DNA of 64,000 nucleotides, taken from Paraburkholderia largidicola. Lineage in GTDB: Bacteria; Pseudomonadota; Gammaproteobacteria; Burkholderiales; Burkholderiaceae. The position numbers and the translations under genes are program-made. The stretch spans positions 2,046,001 to 2,110,000 of the forward strand of contig NZ_AP023175.1 in the NCBI RefSeq assembly GCF_013426895.1, read 5' to 3'. Numbering within the stretch: the stretch's first letter is position 1; each line of letters opens with the position of its first letter. Shown one piece after another: positions 19,259-28,561 of this stretch. The notes under the pieces are model-generated. The model searched no databases. It saw only the letters and a program-made list of their open reading frames with translations, and was not told where the DNA came from.

Positions 19259-20059
19259 ATGTCGATCGTGACCACGTCTACTCCGTCTTCTTCCGGCAAC
19301 AACAAGGAGACGTCTGCCGTCGCCGAACGAACCGCGCGACGTTGCGCCGAAACGGCGCTTTTCATGCGCGATCATGTGCTGTCGCTGGTCTCGCACGACC
19401 TGCGCAGCCCGCTGAATGCCATTCACAGCTGGGCCTATGTGCTCGACCGCAAGATCGACGCGAACGACGCCACTGCGCAACGCGCGCTCGAGGGCATTCG
19501 CAACGGCGTCGAGCAGCAGGTGAAGCTGCTCGAATCGATCGTCGACACGACGCGCGCCGAGACCAAAGCGCTCGCTTTGAAACGCGCGCCGTTCGCGCTG
19601 CGCCCGTTGCTCGATGAAACGATCGGCGATGTGCGCGAGGCGCTCGCGGCACAGCGCGGCGTCGCGCTCGAACTCAATTCACCGCTGGCCGCGCAGCAGA
19701 TGAACGGCGACCGCGAGCGTCTCGCCGCTGCGTTGTGGCTGCTCGTCACGTTCGCGGTGGAAGCGAGCGCCAACGGCGCGACCGTCACGCTCGATGCCGA
19801 TGTCGATGCGTCCACGTTCCGCGCCACGGTCGCCTGGCAAGCGACGCCTGCTGCGCTGACGGACGCCGCGCTGCCTCACCTGCTCGAAAACTTCGCGCGT
19901 GCGCAAGCGACGCAGCCGCGCGAAGCCAGCCGCATTTCGTGGGTGCTGGGACTGTGCAAGCGCATCGCGGAAGCGCACGACGGCGCCTTCGAGCAGGGCG
20001 AATGGGCAGACGGCCAGCCGACCACGCTCAAGCTGCGCGTGCCGCTCGCCGGCGCATGA
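19259..20059 (+). CDS. Histidine-kinase-like protein with degenerate ATPase domain
   Basis: This 266-aa soluble protein has a clear HisKA dimerisation/phosphoacceptor domain at about 35-105, with the H-box LSLVSHDLRSPLNAIHSWAY. The following region (about 120-262) has the size and outline of a HATPase_c domain. The N-box that normally reads NLLxNAxK is replaced by AALWLLVTFAVEAS with no Asn, and the Gly-rich lid is reduced to ISWVLGLCKRIAEAHDG. No transmembrane segment, PAS domain or partner response regulator is nearby. It could be a scaffold, phosphatase or phosphotransfer protein rather than an active kinase. Confidence 0.75.
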   Translation: MSIVTTSTPSSSGNNKETSAVAERTARRCAETALFMRDHVLSLVSHDLRSPLNAIHSWAYVLDRKIDANDATAQRALEGIRNGVEQQVKLLESIVDTTRAETKALALKRAPFALRPLLDETIGDVREALAAQRGVALELNSPLAAQQMNGDRERLAAALWLLVTFAVEASANGATVTLDADVDASTFRATVAWQATPAALTDAALPHLLENFARAQATQPREASRISWVLGLCKRIAEAHDGAFEQGEWADGQPTTLKLRVPLAGA

Positions 20060-20183
20060 CGCTCATCCATACGCGCATGGAATCGCGCGTGACCTGGCCG
20101 GATGGCCAGTCCGCGCGCGCTCAGCGCTTTCACGTGCCTTTCGCGCTCTATACTGACGGCTTTTGTTGCCGGAGTTCTTCGCT

Positions 20184-21527
20184 TTGATCCAGTTCGTCGC
20201 CCTCATTGGCGCGTTGTTGCTCGTTGCCCTCAACGGTTTCTTCGTTGCCGCGGAATTCGGTCTCGTCAAGCTGCGGCAGACTCGCGTGCAGACGCTCGCG
20301 CAGAAGCACGGCTTGCGCGGCAAGTTACTCGCGAAGGTGCATGGCCGGCTGGATGCGTATCTGTCCGCGTGTCAGCTTGGTATCACGCTCGCGTCGCTGG
20401 GGCTTGGCTGGATTGGCGAGCCGGCTTTCGCGGAACTGCTGAACCCGGTGTTCCATCTGCTCGGCATCGAAAACGAGAACCTGATACACGGCATCTCGCT
20501 GTTCTTTGCCTTCTCGTGTATTTCGTTCCTGCATATCGTGGTCGGCGAACTCGCGCCGAAGTCGCTGGCCATCCGCCAGTCCGAGCACGTCTCGCTGTGG
20601 ACGGCGATGCCGCTGTATGGCTTCTACTGGGCGATGTATCCGGCCATCTGGGTGCTCAACTCGAGCGCGAACGCGGTGCTGCGCCTCGCCGGTCTGACGG
20701 CTGACCACGGCGGCGACACACACTACTCCACAGAAGAACTGAAACTGATTCTGCGAGGCCGTCGCGCGAGTGTCACGAACGAACTCGACGGCTCGAAAGA
20801 CGCCTATTCGCAGGACGAATGGAACACGATTGCGCATTCGCTCGATTTCTCGCGCATGACCGTCTCCGACCTGATGCGGCCCGCGCATGAACTGGTGAGC
20901 CTGCGCCGCGATCTGCCGTGGCGCGAGAACATGCAGATCATCGCGCGGCATCGTTTCAGCCGTTATCCGTTGCTCGAGGATGCGACGGGCGAGCGCGTCG
21001 CGGGCACCATCCATCTGAAGGATCTGCTACTGGCGCGCCACGCGGGCAGCACGCTCGACGACCTGTCGCACTACGTGCGTCCGGTGCAGTACGTGAAACC
21101 CGAAATGCCCGCGCTGGAACTGTTCCGGCGCTTCCGCAAGGGTGCGCCGCATCTCGCGCTGGTCGGGCGGAAGAACGCGAAGCCGATCGGCTTCCTGACG
21201 CTCGACAATCTGCTCGGCGCGCTGGTCGGCCAGATTCACGACGAGTTCCGTCAAGGCGACGCGGACTGGACGCGCATGGACGACGGCACACTGATGGGCA
21301 AGGGCAGCTTGCCTGTGGTGTCGCTGGAGCGCGCGCTTGGTATCGATATCGACGAGGGTAGCGCGGAATCCGTCGGCGGCCTCGTGATCAACGCGCTCGG
21401 CGATCTGCCGGAAGAAGGGCAGCGGGTGGATTTCGATCGCTTCGACGTAGTCGTGAAGCGGATGAAGGGGCCGCGTATCGTGCTCGTGCGGGTGTATCCG
21501 AAGATGTTTGATGATGAGGGTGGTTAG
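20184..21527 (+). CDS. CNNM/CBS domain membrane protein (CorC/HlyC family)
   Basis: This protein of about 447 aa has an N-terminal DUF21/CNNM transmembrane domain (about 1-190, LVALNGFFVAAEFGLVKLRQ). A CBS pair follows (about 200-320, with VSDLMRPAHELVSL and RYPLLEDATGERVAG), then a C-terminal CorC_HlyC transporter-associated domain (about 345-440). Relatives are linked to magnesium/cobalt efflux and are often called hemolysins without proof. TTG 20184 is chosen because GGAG at 20171-20174 sits 9 bp before it; TTG 20163 or 20166 are alternatives. It converges on treY with only 15 bp between. Confidence 0.9.
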   Translation: MIQFVALIGALLLVALNGFFVAAEFGLVKLRQTRVQTLAQKHGLRGKLLAKVHGRLDAYLSACQLGITLASLGLGWIGEPAFAELLNPVFHLLGIENENLIHGISLFFAFSCISFLHIVVGELAPKSLAIRQSEHVSLWTAMPLYGFYWAMYPAIWVLNSSANAVLRLAGLTADHGGDTHYSTEELKLILRGRRASVTNELDGSKDAYSQDEWNTIAHSLDFSRMTVSDLMRPAHELVSLRRDLPWRENMQIIARHRFSRYPLLEDATGERVAGTIHLKDLLLARHAGSTLDDLSHYVRPVQYVKPEMPALELFRRFRKGAPHLALVGRKNAKPIGFLTLDNLLGALVGQIHDEFRQGDADWTRMDDGTLMGKGSLPVVSLERALGIDIDEGSAESVGGLVINALGDLPEEGQRVDFDRFDVVVKRMKGPRIVLVRVYPKMFDDEGG

Positions 21528-21542
21528 GGCGTCGCACTCGCA

Positions 21543-24380
21543 TCACACCCGCGGCACCCCATCCTCAACCAGCACGGCCACAGGCATCGTCGTCAGCGCA
21601 TCACGCAGATACAGCATCCCGGTATCTTCGACCTTTGGCGCAGCAGGGCTAACCCAGTCGAACAACGCCCGCCCGAACAACTCTTCGGGCATCTGCACGG
21701 CCGTATCGTCCCACGCAATCGGATCGACGAGCGGCAAGTCGCTGCCAGCATCGAGCAGCGCCATCGACAGCCGCGTCGCAATCACCACTGCCCAGCAGTT
21801 GCCCTGCCGCCGTGCGAACGCAATCGCATGTGCGGCATGCTTGCCCTGCACCGTGAGCGGCGTATAGCTGCCGCTGCTCAGCAATTCAGGTATCTGCATG
21901 CGCAGCGCGAGCATCCGCTGATTGATCGCGAGCTTCACGCGGCCGTCGCGCCATCCGGCGAGGTAGTCGGATGGCGGCGCCTCGGCGAGCAGCGCCTGTC
22001 GCTGTGCAAAATCGACGGGTCGCCGGTTGTCGGGATCGACGAGACTGAAATCCCATAGTTCGGTACCCTGATAAAGATCGGGCACACCGGGCGAAGCGAG
22101 CCGCAGCAAGGTTTGCTGCAGGCTATTCACGACGCCCGCCCGGCTAATGCGCGCAACGAACCCGCTCAGCTCGCGCAAGAATCCGTCACGACGCTGCGGC
22201 GCGAGAATGTCGAACAGAAACTCGCGACAACCGTTTTCAAACGCTTCATCAGGCGCAAGCCACGTCGTGCGCAACTTCGCTTCGCGCAGCGCCTTCAACT
22301 GCCATTGCGCGACGCGCTCGGCGAGCGCCTTGACGCCCGCTTCGTCGTCGGGTGAAAGAGCGGGCGGCCAGCAGCCGACCAGCGTCTGATACAGCATCGC
22401 CTCAACGCCGGCGCCGGGCGCCCAGTCGTCGGCGTTGCCTTCGAGCGCGCGCCGGTGCGGCGTGTTCAACGTCGACCATGCGCGCAGCGTCGCAGCCCAC
22501 TCATCGGCGATTTCACTCAGCACGGCGAGGCGCGCGCGCGTGTCCTCACCGCGCTTGTGATCGTGGGTCGCCGTCGCGAGCAGTGCGTGAGGGAAGCGCC
22601 GTGCGCGTTCCTGATTGCCCGCATGAAACTGCTCGACCGTCAGCGCGAACTCGCCTGGGTCCGCGCCCACTTCGCAACGCGACAGCAACCGTCCATAGCG
22701 ATAGCACGCGGTATCTTCGATGGCTTTCGCGGCAACGGGTGCCGTCAGTTGCGAGAACAGCGTCTGCACAGTACGGCGCGCCGAGGCCGTGTGATTGAAC
22801 GCGCCCGCGCCGCCATTCTGCTGCGGCGCCTGATACGCAGCGTTGCGTCCGTTGCCGTTCTCGTCGGCGCCGCTGCCGAGCCACGCATCGACGCGCGCCA
22901 GCACGCCATGATCGGCGCGCGACAGTGCCTGCTTCGCGGCATCGAGGGCGATGTCGAAGTACGCGTTGTCGGCGGCACTGCGCAGGCCGTTTTGCGGATA
23001 GATGCGGTAGACGGGGAAGTGTGCGGCAAGCTCGTTGGTCACGCGGCGGATCGCCGTATAGGTGAAATCACGCGTGGTGATGCTGTCGCGCGCCAGCCGA
23101 TGCAGCGCGCGCGATACGCGGTCCAGTTCCGCAGGCAGATTTTCCGCGAGAATCTTGCGGCGCGCGGGCAGCGCTTCGTCGACGAAGTTCGCAGGGCGGC
23201 CGCTCAGTTCGGCCCATGCCTCAGCAAGCGGAGCGGCGCCCGCCGGATCATGCAGCAGCGCGCCAGCATCGTTCATAAAGTCGTAGCCCGTCGTGCCGTC
23301 CACGGGCCAGTCGTCACGCAGCGCTTCGCCGCGTCCGAGTATCTTCTCGACGACGATATACGGCGTCGTCCCCTCGCGCAGTTCCGACAGCCGTTGACGC
23401 AGCCGCTGCGCGTACTCGCGCGGTTCCGCGAGCCCGTCGATATGATCGATGCGCACGCCGTCGATCACACCTTCCGCATAGAGCCGGAAGATCAGCGCGT
23501 GCACGGCATCGAACACTTCGGGACGCTCGACGCGCACGGCCGCAAGCGTGCTGATATCGAAGAAGCGCCGCCAGTTCACCTCATCCGATGCCGTGCGCCA
23601 CCACGCGAGCCGGAAGTGCTGCCGCTCGATCAGCCGGTGCAGGCGGTCGCGGCTGACGGGCTCGTTGGGCGAATACGCTTCGAGCACGAACTCGATGGCC
23701 GACGCGCCGTTCTGCTGCACGAATTCGCGCAGCGCGTCGCGGCCTTCGGCGGCGCGCGGATGATCAGTGGGCTGCGTCGTGATCGACGTGAAGCGCTCGG
23801 CGAGCGCGCTCAGATCGGCCCGATCCGCCGATTGTAGAATCGACGCGTAATCGATCGGGCAGACGGGGCACTCGTGCTCGCCATAGACGATGTTGAAGCG
23901 CCCACTGTCGGCGTCGAAGCGCAGCGCGATGCGGCCCGCGATCAGTTCCTCGCCGTAAGCCGCACCGAGCACGGGCATCAGCACCTTGCCGCGCAGCGCC
24001 GGGTCGGGCGAGTGCCAGTCGACATCGAAATAGCGCGCAAATGCGCTATGGCGGCCCCATTCGAGAATGTCCTGCCACCACGCGTTGTGCTTGCTCATGC
24101 CCATGTGATTCGGCACGACGTCGACGATCAGTCCCATGCCGAGTTCATGCAGCTTGTCGGTCAGACGCCGCAGGCCGTTTTCGCCGCCGCATTCGGCGCT
24201 GACCTGGCCATAGTCGACGGTGTCGTAGCCGTGTGTCGAGCCGGGCGTGGCCGTCGTGATCGGCGAAGCGTACAGATGGCTCACGCCGAGCGCGGCGAAA
24301 TAGTCGACGTGCGCGAGCGCATCGTCGAACGTGAAGTCGCGATGAAACTGGAGTCGAAGCGTGGCGCGCGGAACAGTCAT
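21543..24380 (-). CDS. treY: Malto-oligosyltrehalose synthase
   Basis: TreY (945 aa) is a GH13 enzyme that turns the reducing-end alpha-1,4 bond of a malto-oligosaccharide into a trehalose-type alpha,alpha-1,1 bond; TreZ then releases trehalose. ATG 24380 gives MTVPRATLRLQFHRDFTFDD; its first bases overlap the malQ stop (ATGA). Visible motifs are LIVDVVPNHMG (region I), the nucleophile in VIDGVRIDHIDGLAEPREY, the acid/base Glu in YIVVEKILGRGE, and GVPDLYQGTELWDFSLVDPD. It is the last gene of the glg/tre transcription unit. Confidence 0.96.
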   Translation of the reverse strand: MTVPRATLRLQFHRDFTFDDALAHVDYFAALGVSHLYASPITTATPGSTHGYDTVDYGQVSAECGGENGLRRLTDKLHELGMGLIVDVVPNHMGMSKHNAWWQDILEWGRHSAFARYFDVDWHSPDPALRGKVLMPVLGAAYGEELIAGRIALRFDADSGRFNIVYGEHECPVCPIDYASILQSADRADLSALAERFTSITTQPTDHPRAAEGRDALREFVQQNGASAIEFVLEAYSPNEPVSRDRLHRLIERQHFRLAWWRTASDEVNWRRFFDISTLAAVRVERPEVFDAVHALIFRLYAEGVIDGVRIDHIDGLAEPREYAQRLRQRLSELREGTTPYIVVEKILGRGEALRDDWPVDGTTGYDFMNDAGALLHDPAGAAPLAEAWAELSGRPANFVDEALPARRKILAENLPAELDRVSRALHRLARDSITTRDFTYTAIRRVTNELAAHFPVYRIYPQNGLRSAADNAYFDIALDAAKQALSRADHGVLARVDAWLGSGADENGNGRNAAYQAPQQNGGAGAFNHTASARRTVQTLFSQLTAPVAAKAIEDTACYRYGRLLSRCEVGADPGEFALTVEQFHAGNQERARRFPHALLATATHDHKRGEDTRARLAVLSEIADEWAATLRAWSTLNTPHRRALEGNADDWAPGAGVEAMLYQTLVGCWPPALSPDDEAGVKALAERVAQWQLKALREAKLRTTWLAPDEAFENGCREFLFDILAPQRRDGFLRELSGFVARISRAGVVNSLQQTLLRLASPGVPDLYQGTELWDFSLVDPDNRRPVDFAQRQALLAEAPPSDYLAGWRDGRVKLAINQRMLALRMQIPELLSSGSYTPLTVQGKHAAHAIAFARRQGNCWAVVIATRLSMALLDAGSDLPLVDPIAWDDTAVQMPEELFGRALFDWVSPAAPKVEDTGMLYLRDALTTMPVAVLVEDGVPRV

Positions 24381-26557
24381 GGCGTATCGGACAACGAAGA
24401 GGCTGAGGTTGAGTCGGTGCGCGCCTGCTGGATGGCGAGCAGGCGGTCGCAAAAGGCGTCGTCGGCGAACAGGGCTTCGACGGGCTGGATCACGCGGCGG
24501 CGCCAGTTCGGATGCTCGTCGATCGAACCGGGCAAGTTCGGCTGATCCACGAGACCCAGCAGGTCTTCGAGCGGAATCGTGACGAGCGGCGAGGGCGTGG
24601 CGGCGACGAAGGCGAGCGCTTCATCGACGGGCGCTTCGTCGGGCGGCGGCGGATCGACGTCGGGCGCGGCAACCCCGGCTTGCTGGAACGCTTGCCAGAG
24701 CGCGGCGCGGTCGTCGTCGCGTTCGGCCTGCGCGAGCGCGACGGGATCGCGCCCGTCGGCACGCGGTGCGGTCTGACCGATACGATTGCGCCACACGATG
24801 TCCTCGCCGCGCCACCAGCCGGAAACGGTCGGCAGATCGTGCGTGGTCGTCGTTCCGACGGCGCCGTGATCCCATTCGGCGGGCGGCGTGAAGCCCTTGC
24901 CGTCTTTGGTGCGTTCGAACCACAGCACGCGGATGCCTGCGAGCCCATGCTCGCTGAGCCGCTCGCGAAAACCCGGCGGCACGGTGCCGAGGTCTTCGCC
25001 GATCACGATCGCGCGATGCCGCCACGATTCGAGCGCGATCAGCCGCAGCATGTCTTCGAGCGGATAGCGCAGGTACGCGCCGTTCTTCGCGCTCTCGCCT
25101 TCGGGCACGAGCCACAGTCGCCGCAGCCCGAGGATGTGATCGATGCGGATGCCGCCCGCGCAGGCGAACGCCGAACGCAGCATGTCGATGAACGCCGAGA
25201 AACCCTGATTGCGCATCGCGCGCGGCGAGAACGTGGTGAGTCCCCACGCCTGGCCCGCCTGGTTGAACAGATCGGGCGGCGCGCCGACGGACACGCCGTG
25301 CAGCATGTCGTCGCGATACGACCATGCGTGCGAGCCTGCGCTATCGCAGCCCACGGCAAGATCCGCGATCAGGCCGATTGCCATGCCCGCATCGCGCGCC
25401 GCGTGTTGCGCGTGCGACAGCCCCTTCGACGCGAGCCATTGCAGGAACAGATGAAACTCGACTTCATGCCGATGCTCGTTCGCGAACGCCTCGACTTCGG
25501 GGCTGCGCGGATCTTGCAACGCATCCGGCCATTTGCGCCAGTACCCTTCGCTACTGTGCAGCAACTGGAACGCGTGCAGCGCCTCGAAGCGCGCATGGTC
25601 TTCGAGCGCGCGGCCGCCGCGTTCGCAAAAGCCGTGAAACTCGAGCGCGCGCGGCGAATCCTGCGCGCGGTCGTTCGCGCAGAAACGCTCGAACAACACG
25701 CGCAGCATCTTGAGCTTGAGCGGCGTCGCCGTCTTCCAGTCGATCAGCGGCAGTGTCTCGAGTTGCGGCCAGACGTCGGTGCCGCCTGCCGCATCGAGCG
25801 CGGCCTGCGCAGCCTGTGCGCCGAACACGGCGGCGGGATCGATATGCGTGACGTTCAACCACAGCCGCGACGACGGCGAATACGGACTGAACGAGCCCGG
25901 CAACGCGCTGAACATCGCATGTGTCGGACTGACGGCGAGCGCATGCGCGCCGCGTTTCGCGCTTTCGATCGCGAGCGTGGCCAACGCCGTGTAATCGCCG
26001 ACGCCGCCGTCGCCGACCCGGCGCAAGCCGTAGATCTGCGCGGCGATACCCCACAGCGGCGGCGCGTTCGTGTCGTCGCCGTGCATCGCGCGCCACGCGT
26101 CGGTGACCGTGTAGCACTGCGAGGGCGCGACGGCGAGCGTCATCCGGTGATCGTTGAGTACGAGCGTGTGATAGCCGGGCTCGTCGATGGGCGACAGCAG
26201 CGCTGCTTCGCCCCTCGGCGCCGTGAAGCGTCCATCGATCAGCGAGCCGCTTTCCAGTTCGATCCGGTAGTGACTGCCCGACTTGATCGCGGCGGCGGGC
26301 AATGCGATACCGCGTCCGCATTCGACCGTCATCAATGGCGGCAGCTTGCGGCCGGACAATTCGGCTTCGAGCGCGCCCGCGCTCTGGCGAATCTGCGTGG
26401 CGTTGCCGCATGGCAGGCCCATGCGTTCGAGCAGCGCGGCGAGCGTGCTGTCGGGCACGCGCTTTTTGTTGTGATGCGCGTCTTCCCATTCGACTTCGAA
26501 GCCTGCGCGTGCGGCGAGGGCGTCGATGGAAATACCGGGGCGTCGGGTCGTGGCCAA
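24377..26557 (-). CDS. malQ: 4-alpha-glucanotransferase (amylomaltase)
   Basis: MalQ (726 aa) transfers alpha-1,4-glucan segments between chains and releases glucose (GH77). Catalytic blocks are the nucleophile region GGIRIDHILGLRRLWLVPEG, the acid/base region IVIGEDLGTVPPGF and TTHDLPTVSGWW. TTG 26557 is proposed as start because AAGGAG ends 8 bp before it. The GTG at 26566 would overlap that same ribosome-binding site. The gene begins 12 bp after the treZ stop and overlaps treY by 4 bp. It supplies linear glucan suited to TreY and trims products of GlgX. Confidence 0.95.
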   Translation of the reverse strand: MATTRRPGISIDALAARAGFEVEWEDAHHNKKRVPDSTLAALLERMGLPCGNATQIRQSAGALEAELSGRKLPPLMTVECGRGIALPAAAIKSGSHYRIELESGSLIDGRFTAPRGEAALLSPIDEPGYHTLVLNDHRMTLAVAPSQCYTVTDAWRAMHGDDTNAPPLWGIAAQIYGLRRVGDGGVGDYTALATLAIESAKRGAHALAVSPTHAMFSALPGSFSPYSPSSRLWLNVTHIDPAAVFGAQAAQAALDAAGGTDVWPQLETLPLIDWKTATPLKLKMLRVLFERFCANDRAQDSPRALEFHGFCERGGRALEDHARFEALHAFQLLHSSEGYWRKWPDALQDPRSPEVEAFANEHRHEVEFHLFLQWLASKGLSHAQHAARDAGMAIGLIADLAVGCDSAGSHAWSYRDDMLHGVSVGAPPDLFNQAGQAWGLTTFSPRAMRNQGFSAFIDMLRSAFACAGGIRIDHILGLRRLWLVPEGESAKNGAYLRYPLEDMLRLIALESWRHRAIVIGEDLGTVPPGFRERLSEHGLAGIRVLWFERTKDGKGFTPPAEWDHGAVGTTTTHDLPTVSGWWRGEDIVWRNRIGQTAPRADGRDPVALAQAERDDDRAALWQAFQQAGVAAPDVDPPPPDEAPVDEALAFVAATPSPLVTIPLEDLLGLVDQPNLPGSIDEHPNWRRRVIQPVEALFADDAFCDRLLAIQQARTDSTSASSLSDTP

Positions 26558-26569
26558 GCGTGTCACTCC

Positions 26570-28471
26570 TTAGGTCTGCACGTGCTTGCGCGCGTCGTGA
26601 CCGACGGCATATCCGCTGACGTCGCCTGTCATCCAGGCGACGAATGCGTTGGGTGGCAACTCGCCTGCGTCGATGCGATCGCGCACGCGCGGCGGCGTTT
26701 CGAAGATCACCTTGCCGCCGGGGCGTTCGTCGAGCGATACGGCTTCATTGCCGAGATTCAGCACGATCGACAGCGTCTCGCCGTCGTCGAGTTTCCAGCG
26801 CGCGGTTAGCGCGTTCGCGTCCTGATCGCCCGCCGTCTTGAGGACCGTTGCGCCGAGCGCCTTCGCATGCCGCAGGCGCGGCGCGATCAGCTTTGCGCGC
26901 ACGGCGAGGGCAGACTTGTAGAAATGCATCCAGTCGAGCGCGTCCTTCGCGTCAGGCGTGTCGCCATGCCGTTCGGCGGGTGGCGACGACATGACGAGCG
27001 TCTGCGGATCGTTCGGATCGGGAATCAGCGCGCGGCGCTTCTCGTCGGCGAATGCGGAGAAACGCGCGAACTCCTTGCGGCGTCCTTCGCGCACGGCGTT
27101 GGCCAGATCGCCGGTGTAATCGGTGAAGAACAGGAACGGCTGTTTCGAGCCATATTCCTCGTCCATGAACAGCAGCGGAATCTGCGGCGACAGCAGCAAC
27201 AGGCCCGTGGCGGCGCGCAGCGCGTCATCGGAGCACAGCGTGCGCAGACGCTCGCCCATCGCACGATTGCCGATCTGATCGTGGTTCTGCAAAAACGCGA
27301 CAAACGACGTGGGCGGCAGATGGCCGCTGGGCTCGCCGCGCGGCTTGCCGTCGTGGATCGGCGAAGGATCGCCCTGATAGCCGAAGCCGCTGCCGAGTAT
27401 CCGCGCGAGCCGCTGGATCGGCTGGTCGGCGTACGCCGCGTAGTAGCCTTCGTGTTCACCTGTCAGCAGCACATGCAGCGTGTTGTGCGCGTCGTCGTTC
27501 CATTGCGCGGTGAAATGCCTGTCGAGCAGATTCGCCGTATTGCGCTCGTTTTCCAGCACCAGATGCACGTGACGTCCGTGCTGCACATGCGCGCGCACGT
27601 GATCGGCGAAACGGCGCAGCCAGTCGTCGTTGTCGATGGCGTGTACGGCGTCGAGGCGCAATCCGTCAAAGCGATATTCATTGAGCCAGTAGAGCGCGTT
27701 GTCGCAGAAGTACTCGCAGACTTCGCCACGCTCGAAGTCGATTGCGGGCCCCCACGGGGTGTGCGTGCCTTCGCGGAAAAACGGCTTCGCATACTGATGC
27801 AGATAATTGCCGTCCGGACCGAAGTGGTTGTAGACCACGTCGAGGAATACCGCGAGGCCGTGCGCGTGCGCGGCGTCGATCAGCGCTTTCAGGTCGTCGG
27901 GACGCCCGTATGCGGAATCGGGCGCATAGGGCAGCACGCCGTCGTAGCCCCAGTTGCGCGTGCCGGAGAAATCGTTGAGCGGCATCAGTTCGATTGCGGT
28001 AACGCCCAACTCAGCGATGGCGGGCAGGCGCTTCATCACGCCGCCGTAGCCGCCCAGCGCGCCGACATGCAACTCGTACAGCACCGTCTCTTCCCACGGC
28101 CGGCCGCACCAGCCCGTGTGCTCCCAGGTGTAGGCGCGCGGATCGATGACTTCGCTCGGGCCGTGCACGTCCTGCGGCTGAAAGCGCGACGCGGGGTCGG
28201 GAATCAGCAGCGCGCCGTCGAGCTTGTAGCGATACAGCGTACCCGCGCCGCAACCGATTTCCGTCTCGAACCAGCCGTTGCCCGTCGCGCTCATGTCGTG
28301 CGTGCCGGACCCGTCGCCGTTTTCGACGACGACCTGCACCTTCGCGCACGACGGCGCCCACAGCCTGAAGCGCGTGCGCGGGTTCGCGCTCGCCGCGCCG
28401 AGCAGCTGCGCGCCGAACGGCAGGCAGTGCGCGTGATGATGCGCGTGAGGGTCGATCGGACGTTCATGCAT
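26570..28471 (-). CDS. treZ: Malto-oligosyltrehalose trehalohydrolase
   Basis: TreZ (633 aa) hydrolyses maltooligosyltrehalose made by TreY to free trehalose. An N-terminal CBM48-like domain (RFRLWAPSCAKVQVVVENG, about 25-110) precedes the GH13 barrel. Motifs are VFLDVVYNHFGPDGNYLH, the nucleophile region [14 protein letters not shown], the Glu region VHLVLENERN and FLQNHDQIGNRAMGERL. The start at 28471 (MHERPIDPHAHHH) is preferred; ATG 28483 is an in-frame alternative. A His-rich N-terminus (HAHHHAH) is present. Confidence 0.95.
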   Translation of the reverse strand: MHERPIDPHAHHHAHCLPFGAQLLGAASANPRTRFRLWAPSCAKVQVVVENGDGSGTHDMSATGNGWFETEIGCGAGTLYRYKLDGALLIPDPASRFQPQDVHGPSEVIDPRAYTWEHTGWCGRPWEETVLYELHVGALGGYGGVMKRLPAIAELGVTAIELMPLNDFSGTRNWGYDGVLPYAPDSAYGRPDDLKALIDAAHAHGLAVFLDVVYNHFGPDGNYLHQYAKPFFREGTHTPWGPAIDFERGEVCEYFCDNALYWLNEYRFDGLRLDAVHAIDNDDWLRRFADHVRAHVQHGRHVHLVLENERNTANLLDRHFTAQWNDDAHNTLHVLLTGEHEGYYAAYADQPIQRLARILGSGFGYQGDPSPIHDGKPRGEPSGHLPPTSFVAFLQNHDQIGNRAMGERLRTLCSDDALRAATGLLLLSPQIPLLFMDEEYGSKQPFLFFTDYTGDLANAVREGRRKEFARFSAFADEKRRALIPDPNDPQTLVMSSPPAERHGDTPDAKDALDWMHFYKSALAVRAKLIAPRLRHAKALGATVLKTAGDQDANALTARWKLDDGETLSIVLNLGNEAVSLDERPGGKVIFETPPRVRDRIDAGELPPNAFVAWMTGDVSGYAVGHDARKHVQT

Positions 28472-28561
28472 GATTGTCACCATTCGTCGGCATGTTGATA
28501 CGCACACTCATTGCAGACCTTCCGGGCATGGGCTTTCTGTCGATAATCGGGCCCCGTGCCG

